Counted from the first letter of the stretch, positions 34,881 through 44,178 are shown. The stretch: 64,000 nt of DNA from Gemmatimonadaceae bacterium (GCA_036496605.1 DASXKV010000033.1:1-64000), one strand, 5' to 3'. Made by a program: numbers and translations. The notes: generated by a model not told the origin, from the letters alone.

Positions 34881-36023
34881 CGTCGCATCGGTCTCGGCCG
34901 CGCCAGCTGTCTCAGTGGATCTGCATCGCGCCAGCCGCCTGTATAGCGAAAGCCAGGTGCTACGGACGACATCCCATGTGTACGCGCCGCATGTGGCGAA
35001 CGCGGAGTCGGTCAATCGATCGGCAAGCGATTGATCTTCGAGAAGACGCAGCACCTGGCGCGCGACAGCTTCGTAATCTCCAACTGGACCGAGGAGCCCG
35101 TGCACTCCGTCGCTCAAAATCGTCGAGATACCACCGGCATCTGTCGACACGACCGGGAGTCCGCTGGCGAACGCCTCAAAGACCGAACACGGCACGTTGT
35201 CGATGTTGGGCGTCTGAACATAAATGTCCGCCTCTGCATAACGGCGCCAAATTTCGTCCGGCGCCACGGCTCCCTCGAACTTCACATTGCGTAGGTGTAA
35301 CTCCGCCACACGCTCGCGGAGGCGCTGTTCCTCGGAGCCAGCGCCGACGAGCGTCAGCGACGCGTCAGAATACTGACTCTGTACGATGCTGAACGCCCGC
35401 AAAGTGCAATCGACGTTGTAGAGAGACTCGAGGTTGCGCGTCGAGACCAGACGCGGCCTGATCGGTCGCCGTCGCGCAAAACGAAAGCGCGTCAGGTCCA
35501 CGACGTTGGGAATGAGCTCGGCGCGGAGACCGAATTTCGCAAAGACCGCAGCCAGAAAGCTCGACGGAACGACGTTCGTGTGGCTTCGCCGGAGGACGGC
35601 GCGCGCGATGCGCGAGCGCGCAAGATGATCCGGTGCTTCACCGCTGTGATAATTGATGAAAGCGGGTTTGCCGAGGAGTCGCGCCACGAGGAAAGCGGGC
35701 AGCGGCGAGAGGAGGAATGAGGAATAGGCCGCCGAAAAAACGTGGACAACGTCGGCGCGCCGCAGCTCGCGGAACAGCAACGGCCAGTAGAACAGTTGCG
35801 TGACGATTGTGCGGACGTACTTGAGCTGCGTCAGTCTGGCGAGGACCGGTGGCGGCAGTGGATTGATCGGAACGAGATAGGCCTCGATCTCAGGATCGGC
35901 ACGCCATGCGCGCAGCAGGCGATCCGCCTGAACTGCCTGCCCCCCGAGGATGCGCAGCGATGGGGCGACGACGGCGACGCGAAGTCGTCTTGGCGGGGAG
36001 GCTGCTATCGGGCGTCTCGGCAT
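34593..36023 (-). CDS. Family 4 glycosyltransferase with antisense-overlapping C-terminal tail
   Basis: A GT-B glycosyltransferase of 476 codons. RVAVVAPSLRILGGQAVQAD is the N-terminal GG motif; VHVFSAAYSSFLLSPLPAFL, NYHSGEAPDHLARSR and LIPNVVDLTRFRFARRRPIR follow. The donor domain has LVSTRNLESLYNVDCTLRAF, YVQTPNIDNVPCSVFEAFAS and GLPVVSTDAGGISTILSDGV. The enzyme fold should end near LSLYRRLARC (about residue 365). The last roughly 95 codons (from position 34880 down) run antisense through the methyltransferase-like gene and are low-complexity and Gln/Asp-rich, so they are either a chance extension or a recent loss of a stop. It diverges from the flippase gene across the second copy of the shared leader. 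Confidence 0.88.
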   Translation of the reverse strand: MPRRPIAASPPRRLRVAVVAPSLRILGGQAVQADRLLRAWRADPEIEAYLVPINPLPPPVLARLTQLKYVRTIVTQLFYWPLLFRELRRADVVHVFSAAYSSFLLSPLPAFLVARLLGKPAFINYHSGEAPDHLARSRIARAVLRRSHTNVVPSSFLAAVFAKFGLRAELIPNVVDLTRFRFARRRPIRPRLVSTRNLESLYNVDCTLRAFSIVQSQYSDASLTLVGAGSEEQRLRERVAELHLRNVKFEGAVAPDEIWRRYAEADIYVQTPNIDNVPCSVFEAFASGLPVVSTDAGGISTILSDGVHGLLGPVGDYEAVARQVLRLLEDQSLADRLTDSAFATCGAYTWDVVRSTWLSLYRRLARCRSTETAGAAETDATLVLRRPAGAVMKTSNEMLDLRSVANSRDDLELVRRVQTKESAMIDTVVVRSADNQQSQSSQASAQVRDHHEERLIAEIAPVQDVRGADHVKPILE

Positions 36024-36144
36024 CGGGACGTAGGGTCTGTGCTGAACGACGGCGTCGGTAAACGGGCAAATGCCAAGCCACGTCGGATTCGCAACGCGAG
36101 ATCGCCGTCATCGAGCGGGTAGAGTCTTGCTCGGCATATCGGCC

Positions 36145-36254
36145 GTGGCCCGAATGTCGCAAGCGTGAGACCTGCCCAACGCGCTCCGCGGCGGGGCCTC
36201 GAGTTCCCACACAGTCCGTCACCAACGCCGGTGATGCCTCGAATCCGAGAGCGC
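36145..36254 (+). promoter_or_regulatory. Shared 5' leader, copy B (upstream of and into the flippase gene)
   Basis: This 110-nt segment is the counterpart of 25632-25740. The start codon is at the same offset (ATG at 36234, 89 nt in, against 88 nt in copy A). The downstream N-terminal peptides are also alike (MPRIRERLRKL here, MPRLLERVRRI there), so similarity crosses from untranslated to translated sequence. Both copies lie in divergent promoter regions of the same polysaccharide locus. Confidence 0.7.
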
Positions 36255-37724
36255 TTGCGGAAACTGAACGGGAAATCGATCGACGAGGTGCGCGTCCGAA
36301 CGGCGCAACCGGACGACGCCCCGACAGCGCCTAACCAGGGCCTGACAGCGAACAGCGATTCCCTCCTCGGCGGCCTAACGACGCGCCTCCGCGGGCTGGC
36401 TCACGGGGACAGCATTGCAGGGAAGCTGGCTCGCGGGGCACTGTGGGTGTTCTCGATCAATGTCGCGGGCACCCTGATCGCATTCCTCGTGCAGGTGTTG
36501 CTCGCGCGGATGCTCGGACCCGCGGACTACGGACTCTACCTCTACACGCTCGGCGTATTCAACGTGGTGCTGGTCGTCGCGAAAGCCGACTGGGACCACG
36601 TATCGCTTCGTTTCCTCAGCGCGTACGCGGCCCAGCAAAACCGCGCCCTGCTACGCGGGTTTCTGCGGCGCAGTGATGTCATCGTCGGCATTGCGTCGGG
36701 ATTCGCCGCGGCACTGGCGGCATGCCTCGTCTGGATCTTCCGCCACCATCTGTCGCCCTCTCTCGCCGCCGCCTATCTGGTTGCCTGCGCGCTACTCCCC
36801 ATCACCGCATTTTTGCAGGTCAAGGCACTATCGCTCCAGGGATTGAGACGAGTCGTTGCATCGCAGGCGCCACTCAACATCGTGCGCCCATCGCTTTTCG
36901 CTGCTGGCGTCGTATTGGCCGCATTCGTCTTTGATTTGCGGCTGACCGCCGCGTCCGCACTCCTCATCAATCTTGCGGCGACCGCCGTCGTCCTCCTCGT
37001 GAGCAGCGCGTACCTCCATCGCGCGACCGCGAAGGAGATATCTGGCGTCGAGCCGCAATACGCGACGCGCGAGTGGTTACGCGTCGCCTGGGGAATGCTC
37101 GTCGTCTCGGCCGCGCAATTCATACTGTCGCAGAGCTTCGACGTCGTCGTCGTCGGTTCGCTTCTCGGTACCACCGTGGCGGGCTACTACGGCGCGGCCT
37201 CTCAACTCGCTGGACTCTGCGGATTCGGAGTGAATGCCGTTCTCTTCATGGCGGCGCCGCTCATCTCGGAGCTGTTCGCGAGTGGGGAGAAAGCGAAGTT
37301 GCAGCGGCTGATCACGTTGACCGGACGATTGAACGTCGCCGTGTCGCTTCCCGTCGTGTTGGCGCTCGTCTTCGCCGGACGACTCATCCTTTCGTGGTAC
37401 GGCCCGACATTCGTCGTTGGCTATCCCGTGCTCGTCGTGCTCGTCGCCGGCCAGTTCACAGGTGCCATGCTTGGCGCTCTCGCTGGATTCCTGATGACGA
37501 TGACCGGTCATCACGACCGCGCCGCCGTGATCATCGGCGGCAGCGCGCTTCTCTATCTACTCTTGACCTTCGTGCTCACACACATGTTCGGTGCGGTGGG
37601 CACTGCCTTTTCCACCGTCATCGCATATCTCGCGCGCCACGTTGTACTCGAATTGGAAATTCGAAAGCGGCTCGGGATCGAGGCGTTCCCGTTTTTTCGG
37701 CCGGCGACGCAATCCTCGATTTAG
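36234..37724 (+). CDS. Polysaccharide flippase (Wzx/MATE-like, oligosaccharide-unit translocase)
   Basis: A 496-residue polytopic membrane protein of the polysaccharide biosynthesis/flippase family. The first membrane segments are WVFSINVAGTLIAFLVQVLL with the typical ARMLGPADYGLYLYTLGVFN; twelve to fourteen hydrophobic segments follow (examples SFDVVVVGSLLGTTVAGYYG and LAGFLMTMTGHHDRAAVIIG). The roughly 60-residue cytoplasmic leader before the first segment is unusually long and begins like the lyase N-terminus (RLRKLNGKSIDEVRVRTAQ). The protein would move the lipid-linked repeat unit across the inner membrane for polymerisation by the Wzy-type protein at 41531. The start is fixed by the duplicated leader. 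Its stop overlaps the converging lipoprotein gene by 4 nt. Confidence 0.9.
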   Translation: MPRIRERLRKLNGKSIDEVRVRTAQPDDAPTAPNQGLTANSDSLLGGLTTRLRGLAHGDSIAGKLARGALWVFSINVAGTLIAFLVQVLLARMLGPADYGLYLYTLGVFNVVLVVAKADWDHVSLRFLSAYAAQQNRALLRGFLRRSDVIVGIASGFAAALAACLVWIFRHHLSPSLAAAYLVACALLPITAFLQVKALSLQGLRRVVASQAPLNIVRPSLFAAGVVLAAFVFDLRLTAASALLINLAATAVVLLVSSAYLHRATAKEISGVEPQYATREWLRVAWGMLVVSAAQFILSQSFDVVVVGSLLGTTVAGYYGAASQLAGLCGFGVNAVLFMAAPLISELFASGEKAKLQRLITLTGRLNVAVSLPVVLALVFAGRLILSWYGPTFVVGYPVLVVLVAGQFTGAMLGALAGFLMTMTGHHDRAAVIIGGSALLYLLLTFVLTHMFGAVGTAFSTVIAYLARHVVLELEIRKRLGIEAFPFFRPATQSSI

Positions 37725-39532
37725 TGAATTGGTACTTCGACGACGAAGAGATCGATGCGGCCGTTCGAATCGCCTTGATTCGTGGAGAACAAAACCACCT
37801 TCCCGTCGGCGCTCACCGTCGCGCGTGGAGTGTCCCAATAGCGGTTGGGCGAATGGCTATACGAGTGCGCCAGGAATCTCACGTCGCTGCCGTCCTGGCG
37901 CACAAACGCAATGCCATCGTGAACGGCGCCGGGCGCGCGCAGCTCTACCCGACCCGTTGGACTTCCACCGGCAGCCGCCCAGACATAGACCCGCGTGGCA
38001 GTGGCATCGTAATAGAAGCTCCCTTCTGTCATCGCGGCGATGCTCGCGGCACGCGTGAGCTGTCTCGCGACACGGGTCGGTGTTCCATCCACCAGCTGCC
38101 GAACCGACTGCACCCCGATCGTCGGCTTCGCGTATGCCGGGGCCCAATTTGGTGTCGTCCAATAAATCTGGCCGCTCGACAGCGTCCATCCGCCGTCAGT
38201 CACCACTCCGTCATTGTATCCGCTCCACAGATACCATTGCTTGACGAGACTCGCTCCCGGCAGTTGCGCTTCGGCTTGGATCCACTGACCGGACCGGTGC
38301 TGCAGGTCCGGCGAGAGCTGCGCCGCCGTCAGCGTCGTTACCTGACGAGCAGCGATCGGATCGTAGTAGTACTGTGGGCCAGACGAGATGTCGGGATTGT
38401 TTGCGACGAACGCCGATCGCAACGACTCGAGGTGCGTTTGCTTGCTGATGGGCGCGCCCATGGACTGCGTTTGCAAGTCGTATATCTGCCAGTCCGGCGC
38501 CGCCCCGCCGAGGAGGATCGCGACGTACCGGCCGTCACGATCCAGGTGTGGTTCATCGATTGACGTCGCGTGAATGATCTGAGTGGCATTCGTGACGCTA
38601 TTCCATGCGATGACGAGGGATTGATCCTTCGGCATCATCACGAACCACTGGTCGTTCCGATCCTGCTGCAGCCACAGCAATGACGACGTCGTGACGGAGG
38701 CAAAACTCTTTGGGAAATTCCCGGAGTCGGCGACAGCATTGGTTCGCGTGTCGTACCGGTGCAGCGTGGTACCGGTGAGGTAATACGCAATCTGTGGCGT
38801 CGTCGGCACGAATGAGAACGTGAAGCAAAGGTCCGAATTGACCGTTGGAGTGCGCCGCCAATTGCTGAACCCAGCGCCACGCGTGAAGTCAACGAGATAG
38901 TGCGATCCGACGTTGACGAGAATCGTGTGCTGGTTTGTGCCCCAGTCGCGAGTCACCTGTAGGCCGCCTGACGAGTAGTCGTGGGTCGCCTGGGTGTTTG
39001 CGACTGGCACCGACGCACTCGTCGCTTTCCACACCCGAACGCCCGTCACAGGATCGTTGTACGACAGTCCGGCGGCGAGCGACGCTCCACCGTACGACTC
39101 GAATGGCGGGAGCTGCCGAGCGGCAACGGGGAGCAGGGTTGGATCGGCGACGGCACCTGCCGGCGGAGGGGGCGGGGGCGGAGGCGGCGAGACAATGATG
39201 GCCGCCGTTCCGCTGATTCCTTCGCTCGTCGCCGTAATCGTGGCTGCCCCCGTTGCGGCGCCCGCAACGAGTCCTGTGCTCGACACCGACGCGACCGCGG
39301 CATTGGAGCTCGCCCAGCTGACGACGCGACCCGTGAGCAGTTGTGAATTGGCGTCGTAGGTCGCGGCGCTAAGCTGCACCGCAGCGCCCGCTGCAATCGT
39401 CGAGGTTGGCGGCGTGATGAGGACCGAGGCCACCACGACGGCGGACCCACCCGTGAGTGTCGCGAGCTTCGAGCAAGCGGACAACAGGACGAGGGAAACA
39501 GTTCCAAGTATTCTAACACGTGGAACGCGCAT
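37721..39532 (-). CDS. Lipoprotein with BIG2 Ig-like domain, poly-Pro linker and large C-terminal domain
   Basis: A 603-residue predicted lipoprotein. The ATG at 39532 has GGAGGA 5-6 nt upstream. The signal ends in a lipobox, LVLLSACSKL. Residues about 35-115 form a bacterial Ig-like group 2 domain (TIAAGAAVQLSAATYDANSQ, WASSNAAVASVSSTGLVAG). A run of nine to ten prolines links it to a C-terminal domain of about 480 residues. That domain has repeated Trp/Tyr and Asp-rich blocks (LLWLQQDRNDQWFVMMPKDQ, PHLDRDGRYVAILLGG), suggesting a beta-propeller. The DNA under the linker is a G-rich stretch near 39165-39185. I do not recognise the C-terminal family. A surface role, such as binding the exported polymer, is plausible. 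Confidence 0.82.
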   Translation of the reverse strand: MRVPRVRILGTVSLVLLSACSKLATLTGGSAVVVASVLITPPTSTIAAGAAVQLSAATYDANSQLLTGRVVSWASSNAAVASVSSTGLVAGAATGAATITATSEGISGTAAIIVSPPPPPPPPPAGAVADPTLLPVAARQLPPFESYGGASLAAGLSYNDPVTGVRVWKATSASVPVANTQATHDYSSGGLQVTRDWGTNQHTILVNVGSHYLVDFTRGAGFSNWRRTPTVNSDLCFTFSFVPTTPQIAYYLTGTTLHRYDTRTNAVADSGNFPKSFASVTTSSLLWLQQDRNDQWFVMMPKDQSLVIAWNSVTNATQIIHATSIDEPHLDRDGRYVAILLGGAAPDWQIYDLQTQSMGAPISKQTHLESLRSAFVANNPDISSGPQYYYDPIAARQVTTLTAAQLSPDLQHRSGQWIQAEAQLPGASLVKQWYLWSGYNDGVVTDGGWTLSSGQIYWTTPNWAPAYAKPTIGVQSVRQLVDGTPTRVARQLTRAASIAAMTEGSFYYDATATRVYVWAAAGGSPTGRVELRAPGAVHDGIAFVRQDGSDVRFLAHSYSHSPNRYWDTPRATVSADGKVVLFSTNQGDSNGRIDLFVVEVPIH

Positions 39533-39834
39533 ATGTCCTCCGCGCGGGTCTTGCGTTCGGCGGCTCGACCGGCGTAGCGCGCGATGCGCACCGTAGCCTC
39601 GGAGCTTTGCGTCGCCGGCTTTCGCCGGGTTTGCCTTTGTCGCGACCCTCGAGGAGGGGATGCGATCCCGCCAGTTTACTGCCCGCAGCACGGTCGGAAG
39701 AAACGCCCTAACGCATCACCCCGGGCGTTGGCGAGGCCGACGAGGCCGGCGTCAGCGCCAAGCCACGTCTTCGCGTGCAACAAATCAATCGATTTTGTGC
39801 TCGTTTCCGCTGTGATGGAGCACACGCGGCCGCG
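39533..39834. other. Intergenic region between lipoprotein and beta-helix genes
   Basis: This 302-nt gap lies between two minus-strand genes, upstream of the BIG2 lipoprotein start and downstream of the beta-helix gene stop. It holds one CCTAACG motif at about 39708. I see no convincing hairpin, promoter pair or further gene in it. Confidence 0.5.
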
Positions 39835-41517
39835 CTACATCGAGTCCCGGAGCACGACGCCAGACGTTGCGTTCTCCAGGGCATCGAAGTCAGCGCCCAG
39901 GTCACGGCCGTCAGTGCCGGCGCCTCTGAAACGACTCGTTCGACTCAGTCGGTAGTTCCCGTGATCAAAATCCACGAAGCCAACTTCCGATGCGTGAGCG
40001 ACGAACAAATTGCCCGCGGGATACTCGGCGTTCGACTTTCCAATCAGCAGGTTATGTGTGATCACCGCACCAGGCAAATAGAAATTGATTGCCGAATTTC
40101 CCTCGCCCTGGCCGGTGCCGGAGATACCGTACACACCTCGCGTAACGATGTTGTCGCGCACCACGACACGACTCTTCTGCCGAGTGTCGAGCATCAAGGC
40201 GGTCGTGTCGGCGAAGCCGGTGTTGTGCTCGATGTCGATCTCGAATGGATCCTCCACGAGCTGCCACAAGCGGCCGAGCCCTCCGAGCTGGGTGGTCCCG
40301 CGGCAATCGAAGAAGTTGTCGGCGATGAGAATCCGATTTGCTGGCTCGCGGATGTTGTTTCCCGTCGCCATGATGTCCACGCCGCCGGGAGAGTTTAGAA
40401 GTTTGTTATAGCGAATCGTGACATTGCGGGTGACGGACCATGGTGCTCCACCGCTCTGATTCTCTGACTTGAGTACCAATGCGAACCCCACCTGGGCGTC
40501 GAGCCAGTTGTTCTCGAACACGTTGCCTTCGACGAGAACACGCTGTGCATTCTTGAGCTCGAAGATGTTCTTGACGGTCCAGACACCCTTCCACGTTAGC
40601 GGCTTGAAAAAGTGATTGTGGCGGATCTCGATATCCGAGGGCACGAGTTCGCGGATTGCCGGCTCCCCTCCTCCGAACATGACATTCTCGCCCGCACCCT
40701 CGAGGTAGTTGTTCACGATCTTGTAAGGGCCCGGGCCGTTCCACCCGGCGATCGCCTGGCTATCGAATCCGCGGCCATGACAATCGGCGAGATATGAATC
40801 GACGATGGCCGTATAGGCGCTGTTCAGCGCAACGCACCGCTTGGTGTTGAGCAACGCATGTCCATGCACGAAGGATCGATCGATGATCAGATGGTGTGGA
40901 ACCTCATCCATGCTCGTTTGATCGCGCCAGCCGCCGAGTTGGACGATCGCCCCATTTGATCGCACGTCGGAGCGCACGGTGATCTCGAGCGCGAGCAGGC
41001 GATAGTGGTGTGCGCCCGGAGCCGTGCTCAGCGCGGGTGAGTCCTCAGAACCGCTCACCAGCTTTGGTAAACGGGACGCAAACTTCGGCGTTAGCCGCTC
41101 ACCCTCGGGTGGGAGCTCCGCATCCGGCGCCCCGCTGCGGATCGTAATCCATCCGTCTCCCCGCTTTCGTGGCAGGGTGAACGAGCCCACGAACTCGGCC
41201 CCGGGGGCGAGCAGGAGAACGTCACCCGGCAGCGCATCGTCGATCGCGCGCTGAAGATCGTCGCCGGCATTCACCGTGACGCGGCGTCCAGTCGGCGGCG
41301 CCAGGTGGCTGTCGATGAAGACGCGGGGGAGTTCGGGCGGGCCGGTGTCAGCGGCGGCGCGGCCCTGTCCCGTCGCTTCCATTTCTCCGTCAGCGTCGAA
41401 GTCACCCGAGGAATCCGCATGTGATCCCCGCGAGCAGGCCGCGATGAGCGACAGCACGACCGCCGCGGTCGCGAGCAACGACTGGATCGCGTTAGGCAGC
41501 CGTCGAGGATTGAGCAT
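39835..41517 (-). CDS. Right-handed beta-helix lipoprotein (pectate-lyase-like fold)
   Basis: A 560-residue predicted lipoprotein: signal with lipobox VLSLIAACSRGS, an acidic linker, then a parallel beta-helix. Repeat turns are visible as recurring hydrophobic-Asn-hydrophobic units: IVNNYLEGAGENVMFGG, IEIRHNHFFKPLTW, VLVEGNVFENNWLDAQV, VTIRYNKLLNSPGG, ILIADNFFDCRG. The early block TVNAGDDLQRAIDDALPGDV is the usual cap of such proteins. The fold is shared by polysaccharide lyases, epimerases (AlgG type) and CASH-domain proteins; no catalytic set can be named with certainty. In a locus with AlgD-like and lyase genes, an epimerase or lyase on the exported uronate polymer is plausible. It lies 13 nt after the Wzy gene. 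Confidence 0.85.
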   Translation of the reverse strand: MLNPRRLPNAIQSLLATAAVVLSLIAACSRGSHADSSGDFDADGEMEATGQGRAAADTGPPELPRVFIDSHLAPPTGRRVTVNAGDDLQRAIDDALPGDVLLLAPGAEFVGSFTLPRKRGDGWITIRSGAPDAELPPEGERLTPKFASRLPKLVSGSEDSPALSTAPGAHHYRLLALEITVRSDVRSNGAIVQLGGWRDQTSMDEVPHHLIIDRSFVHGHALLNTKRCVALNSAYTAIVDSYLADCHGRGFDSQAIAGWNGPGPYKIVNNYLEGAGENVMFGGGEPAIRELVPSDIEIRHNHFFKPLTWKGVWTVKNIFELKNAQRVLVEGNVFENNWLDAQVGFALVLKSENQSGGAPWSVTRNVTIRYNKLLNSPGGVDIMATGNNIREPANRILIADNFFDCRGTTQLGGLGRLWQLVEDPFEIDIEHNTGFADTTALMLDTRQKSRVVVRDNIVTRGVYGISGTGQGEGNSAINFYLPGAVITHNLLIGKSNAEYPAGNLFVAHASEVGFVDFDHGNYRLSRTSRFRGAGTDGRDLGADFDALENATSGVVLRDSM

Positions 41518-41530
41518 ACGGATTAGATCG

Positions 41531-42958
41531 TCAGGTGTGTTGGGAGCGCAGAGCATCGCGAACGCCCGAGGCGTGCGCGAGCTGGCGCCTCGTGAGATCG
41601 GCCGTCACCCACATGAGCGCCAGGTGGATATACAGGAAGGCCACGTAGGCAAAGGAGCCAAAGATCCCGGCCGTGAAGTAGGCGAGCAGTCCCATCTCGA
41701 GGAAGAACAGGTGCATCGCGAGGCGTGGGGCGAGCCGCTTCGCCGCGCGGCGTGAGCGCTCGGCTCTGACGACGACGCTGATGACCAGGCCCACAAAAAA
41801 AATCGTCCCGGGCACACCGGTCTCGGCCTGGACATGCAGGATCGTGCTATGGGTGTCGCGTTCACCATTCGCGGTAGGGTTAAATTCCTCGCCCCGTGCG
41901 TACACGACATGCGCGAGCGGGTAAGCGGTGACGCCAACGCCGAACAGGGGATGCTCGGCGATGATCTTGCTCGCGACGCGCCAGATCTCCCAGCGCTGTC
42001 GTGCCGAGCCCTCGCTGTCGACCTCATTGAGCTGCTGCGTGCTCGTTAGGTACTTGAGACCGGCCACTCGTTGCCAGACACCGTTCGGCGCAAAGAAGGA
42101 CACGGCGGCGATCACGGCCAGCGCGATGACGATGAGACGGGTCCGTTGGGCCGGATTGATCATTCTTAGCAGATATCGCCACTGGACACCGATGCAACAC
42201 AGGCAAAAGAGCGTCAGCGCAATGAATCCGGCGCGCGACTGCGTCATCAGGATCAGCAGTGGTAGGAGAACGAGACCAACCTGCGCCGCGCGTCGTATCC
42301 ACCAGCGCCGCTCGAGTGGAAGCAGCGCCGCGACCATCGCGAGTTGCAGCAGCGCAATTGCCGCAAGGTCGTTTGGATTCTCGAAGGCATGATTCCAGAT
42401 AGCCCGACCAAAGGTCGTGTAGTTGAACAGCAAATAATTCTCGAATGCTCCTCGCAATGGAAAGAGCGCGAAGCAAGTGAGAAAGAAGACGGTGAAAAGC
42501 CGGATCTGCGCTCGCGAACGGAAAGCGTTCACGCCCACCAGCACGATCGCCCAGAGCTTCACGAGATCCATCAGCCCATCCCACGTCCTCTCCGGATACG
42601 GGCTGCGCACGTAGCCAACAGCGCACCAGAGAATGAACGCCCCGAACCATACGAGCATCCAGGGAAAGCGACGCGGCTCAGATTGCAGCGCCAAGCCGAC
42701 GAGGCCGGCGATGATTCCCACGCTGCCGATCGGCAATCGGTACGTTGTGATTGCGAAGATGTAGGCAAGAAAGGCGACGAATGGGATCGTCCATTGGACG
42801 CCGGCAAGGAGACCACTACTGGACGTGCTCGGATCGGGCGAAGCGAGGCCGGCTTGGACCCGGGAGGCCCACCGATTCGCCGTTGGAGCCGACGTCGCAA
42901 GTGAATCGACGCTGGAGCGCGGCGTGCGCTCGCCGATCGCGTCAGACCCATGCTGCAT
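41531..42958 (-). CDS. O-antigen/exopolysaccharide polymerase (Wzy/O-antigen ligase family)
   Basis: A 475-residue polytopic membrane protein with about ten membrane segments (VAFLAYIFAITTYRLPIG, WMLVWFGAFILWCAVGY, LFTVFFLTCFALFPLRGAF). The large periplasmic loop contains the family hallmark WEIWRVASKIIAEHPLFGVG followed by DTHSTILHVQAETGVPGTI. It would polymerise lipid-linked repeat units flipped by the Wzx-like protein. The first 45 residues are cytoplasmic and Ser/Thr-rich. The ATG at 42958 shares one base with the stop of the preceding glycosyltransferase gene (TGATG), so the two are translationally coupled, and the beta-helix gene follows 13 nt on. Confidence 0.9.
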   Translation of the reverse strand: MQHGSDAIGERTPRSSVDSLATSAPTANRWASRVQAGLASPDPSTSSSGLLAGVQWTIPFVAFLAYIFAITTYRLPIGSVGIIAGLVGLALQSEPRRFPWMLVWFGAFILWCAVGYVRSPYPERTWDGLMDLVKLWAIVLVGVNAFRSRAQIRLFTVFFLTCFALFPLRGAFENYLLFNYTTFGRAIWNHAFENPNDLAAIALLQLAMVAALLPLERRWWIRRAAQVGLVLLPLLILMTQSRAGFIALTLFCLCCIGVQWRYLLRMINPAQRTRLIVIALAVIAAVSFFAPNGVWQRVAGLKYLTSTQQLNEVDSEGSARQRWEIWRVASKIIAEHPLFGVGVTAYPLAHVVYARGEEFNPTANGERDTHSTILHVQAETGVPGTIFFVGLVISVVVRAERSRRAAKRLAPRLAMHLFFLEMGLLAYFTAGIFGSFAYVAFLYIHLALMWVTADLTRRQLAHASGVRDALRSQHT

Positions 42959-44178
42959 CAGCGGGTGCGCGCCGCGAGGAGTCGATCGTACAGCGCTTCG
43001 AGCGACGGAAGCACCCGATTCGCGTGGAACTGTGTGCGTGCGCGTCGCGCCGCGGCCTCGCCCAACGCTCGCCGACGGATTGGGTCGACGAGCAGTTGCT
43101 CGATAGCCGCGGCGACCGCGGCCGGCCGCCCCGGCGGCACAAGAAAGCCCGTCTCCCCGTCGACGACCGCATCGACAACGCCTCCGACGCGGGTCGCGAC
43201 GACGGGCGTGCCGGCCGCCATGGCTTCGACGATCGTGTTCGGAAATGCCTCGGTCACCGAGCAGAGGACGGAAATGTCGAACAGATGATGCAGATTGTGC
43301 TCGTTAGGTATGAAACCGGCAAAGTGCACGACCTCGGTGAGACCGAGCTGCCGCATGAGACGCTCCAATGAGCGCCGCGCCTCACCCTCCCCGACGAGCA
43401 CGAGACGGAGCGACGGCCAGCGCGGCCGCAGAGTCGCCATCGCCGTGATCAAGGATTCATGGTCTTTCACCGGCCGCAAACCGGCGACACAACCCACCAC
43501 GAGTGATCCGCCAGGCACGCCGAGGTTGGCGAGAAGACTGCCGGCACTGCTGTCCCGAGCAGGCGGCACGAATGCCGATTCGTCGACGAAATTCGAAACG
43601 ACCGCGACGCGCTCGCTGTGAACGCGATCCTCGGTAACGACGAGGTCGGCGACCGTCTGGCTGTTGGCAATCACACAGTCGGCGAACCGGTACGCGTACT
43701 TGTTGACGACGCGGAGCGCGGTCCGCGGTACATCGTCCCACCACCGTCGGCTCGCGATGACAACCGGCGTGCGCGCGACACGCGCCCAGGCCGTCGCAAA
43801 GATGTTATTATAGACGTCGTGGCTGTGAACGATGTCGATGCGCTGCCTAACGAGATGACGCGCCAGGCGCGTCCCCTGCCGCAGCGCCGTGATCCCATGG
43901 AGTCGCCCAAGCGGAAGCGTGAGGACGGGAATACCCTGCTCCCGGTAGCGCGCGAGCAACGGCCCTTGACCCTGCAAGCACACGACGGACACATCGAAGC
44001 GCGATCGGTCGAGGCGTTCCGCCGTCCGGAGCGCGTTCAGCTCGGTACCGCCAATCCCCATGTTGTCGATGCAGAAGGCGACCCGAACGCGCCTCGGCAT
44101 GCCCGCGTGCGGTGAACGACGCGACCCTTCGCCAACCTCGATCGCCGCACCGAGTGTCTCGGCGGCGCCGCTCACCAA
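42958..44178 (-). CDS. Family 4 glycosyltransferase
   Basis: A 406-residue GT-B enzyme. VRVAFCIDNMGIGGTELNAL is the acceptor-side GG motif; IVHSHDVYNNIFATAWARVA and VSNFVDESAFVPPARDSSAG lead into the donor domain. That domain has VVGCVAGLRPVKDHESLITA, LRLVLVGEGEARRSLERLMR and the E-x7-E motif in SVTEAFPNTIVEAMAAGTPV. It starts with GTG at 44178, overlapping the phosphoglycosyl transferase gene by 7 nt, or possibly at an ATG 26 codons later (MPRRVRVAF). It would add the second or a later sugar to the undecaprenyl-linked primer made by the neighbouring enzyme. Confidence 0.92.
   Translation of the reverse strand: MVSGAAETLGAAIEVGEGSRRSPHAGMPRRVRVAFCIDNMGIGGTELNALRTAERLDRSRFDVSVVCLQGQGPLLARYREQGIPVLTLPLGRLHGITALRQGTRLARHLVRQRIDIVHSHDVYNNIFATAWARVARTPVVIASRRWWDDVPRTALRVVNKYAYRFADCVIANSQTVADLVVTEDRVHSERVAVVSNFVDESAFVPPARDSSAGSLLANLGVPGGSLVVGCVAGLRPVKDHESLITAMATLRPRWPSLRLVLVGEGEARRSLERLMRQLGLTEVVHFAGFIPNEHNLHHLFDISVLCSVTEAFPNTIVEAMAAGTPVVATRVGGVVDAVVDGETGFLVPPGRPAAVAAAIEQLLVDPIRRRALGEAAARRARTQFHANRVLPSLEALYDRLLAARTR

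Noticed and set aside
37073-38563. A 496-codon + strand open frame across the flippase end and lipoprotein gene
   Set aside because: It is extremely Arg-rich, begins inside the flippase in another frame and runs antisense to a lipoprotein with a clear lipobox; not protein-like.
39165-39185. G-rich stretch as a G-quadruplex regulatory element
   Set aside because: It is simply the antisense of a poly-proline linker in the lipoprotein gene; coding explains it.
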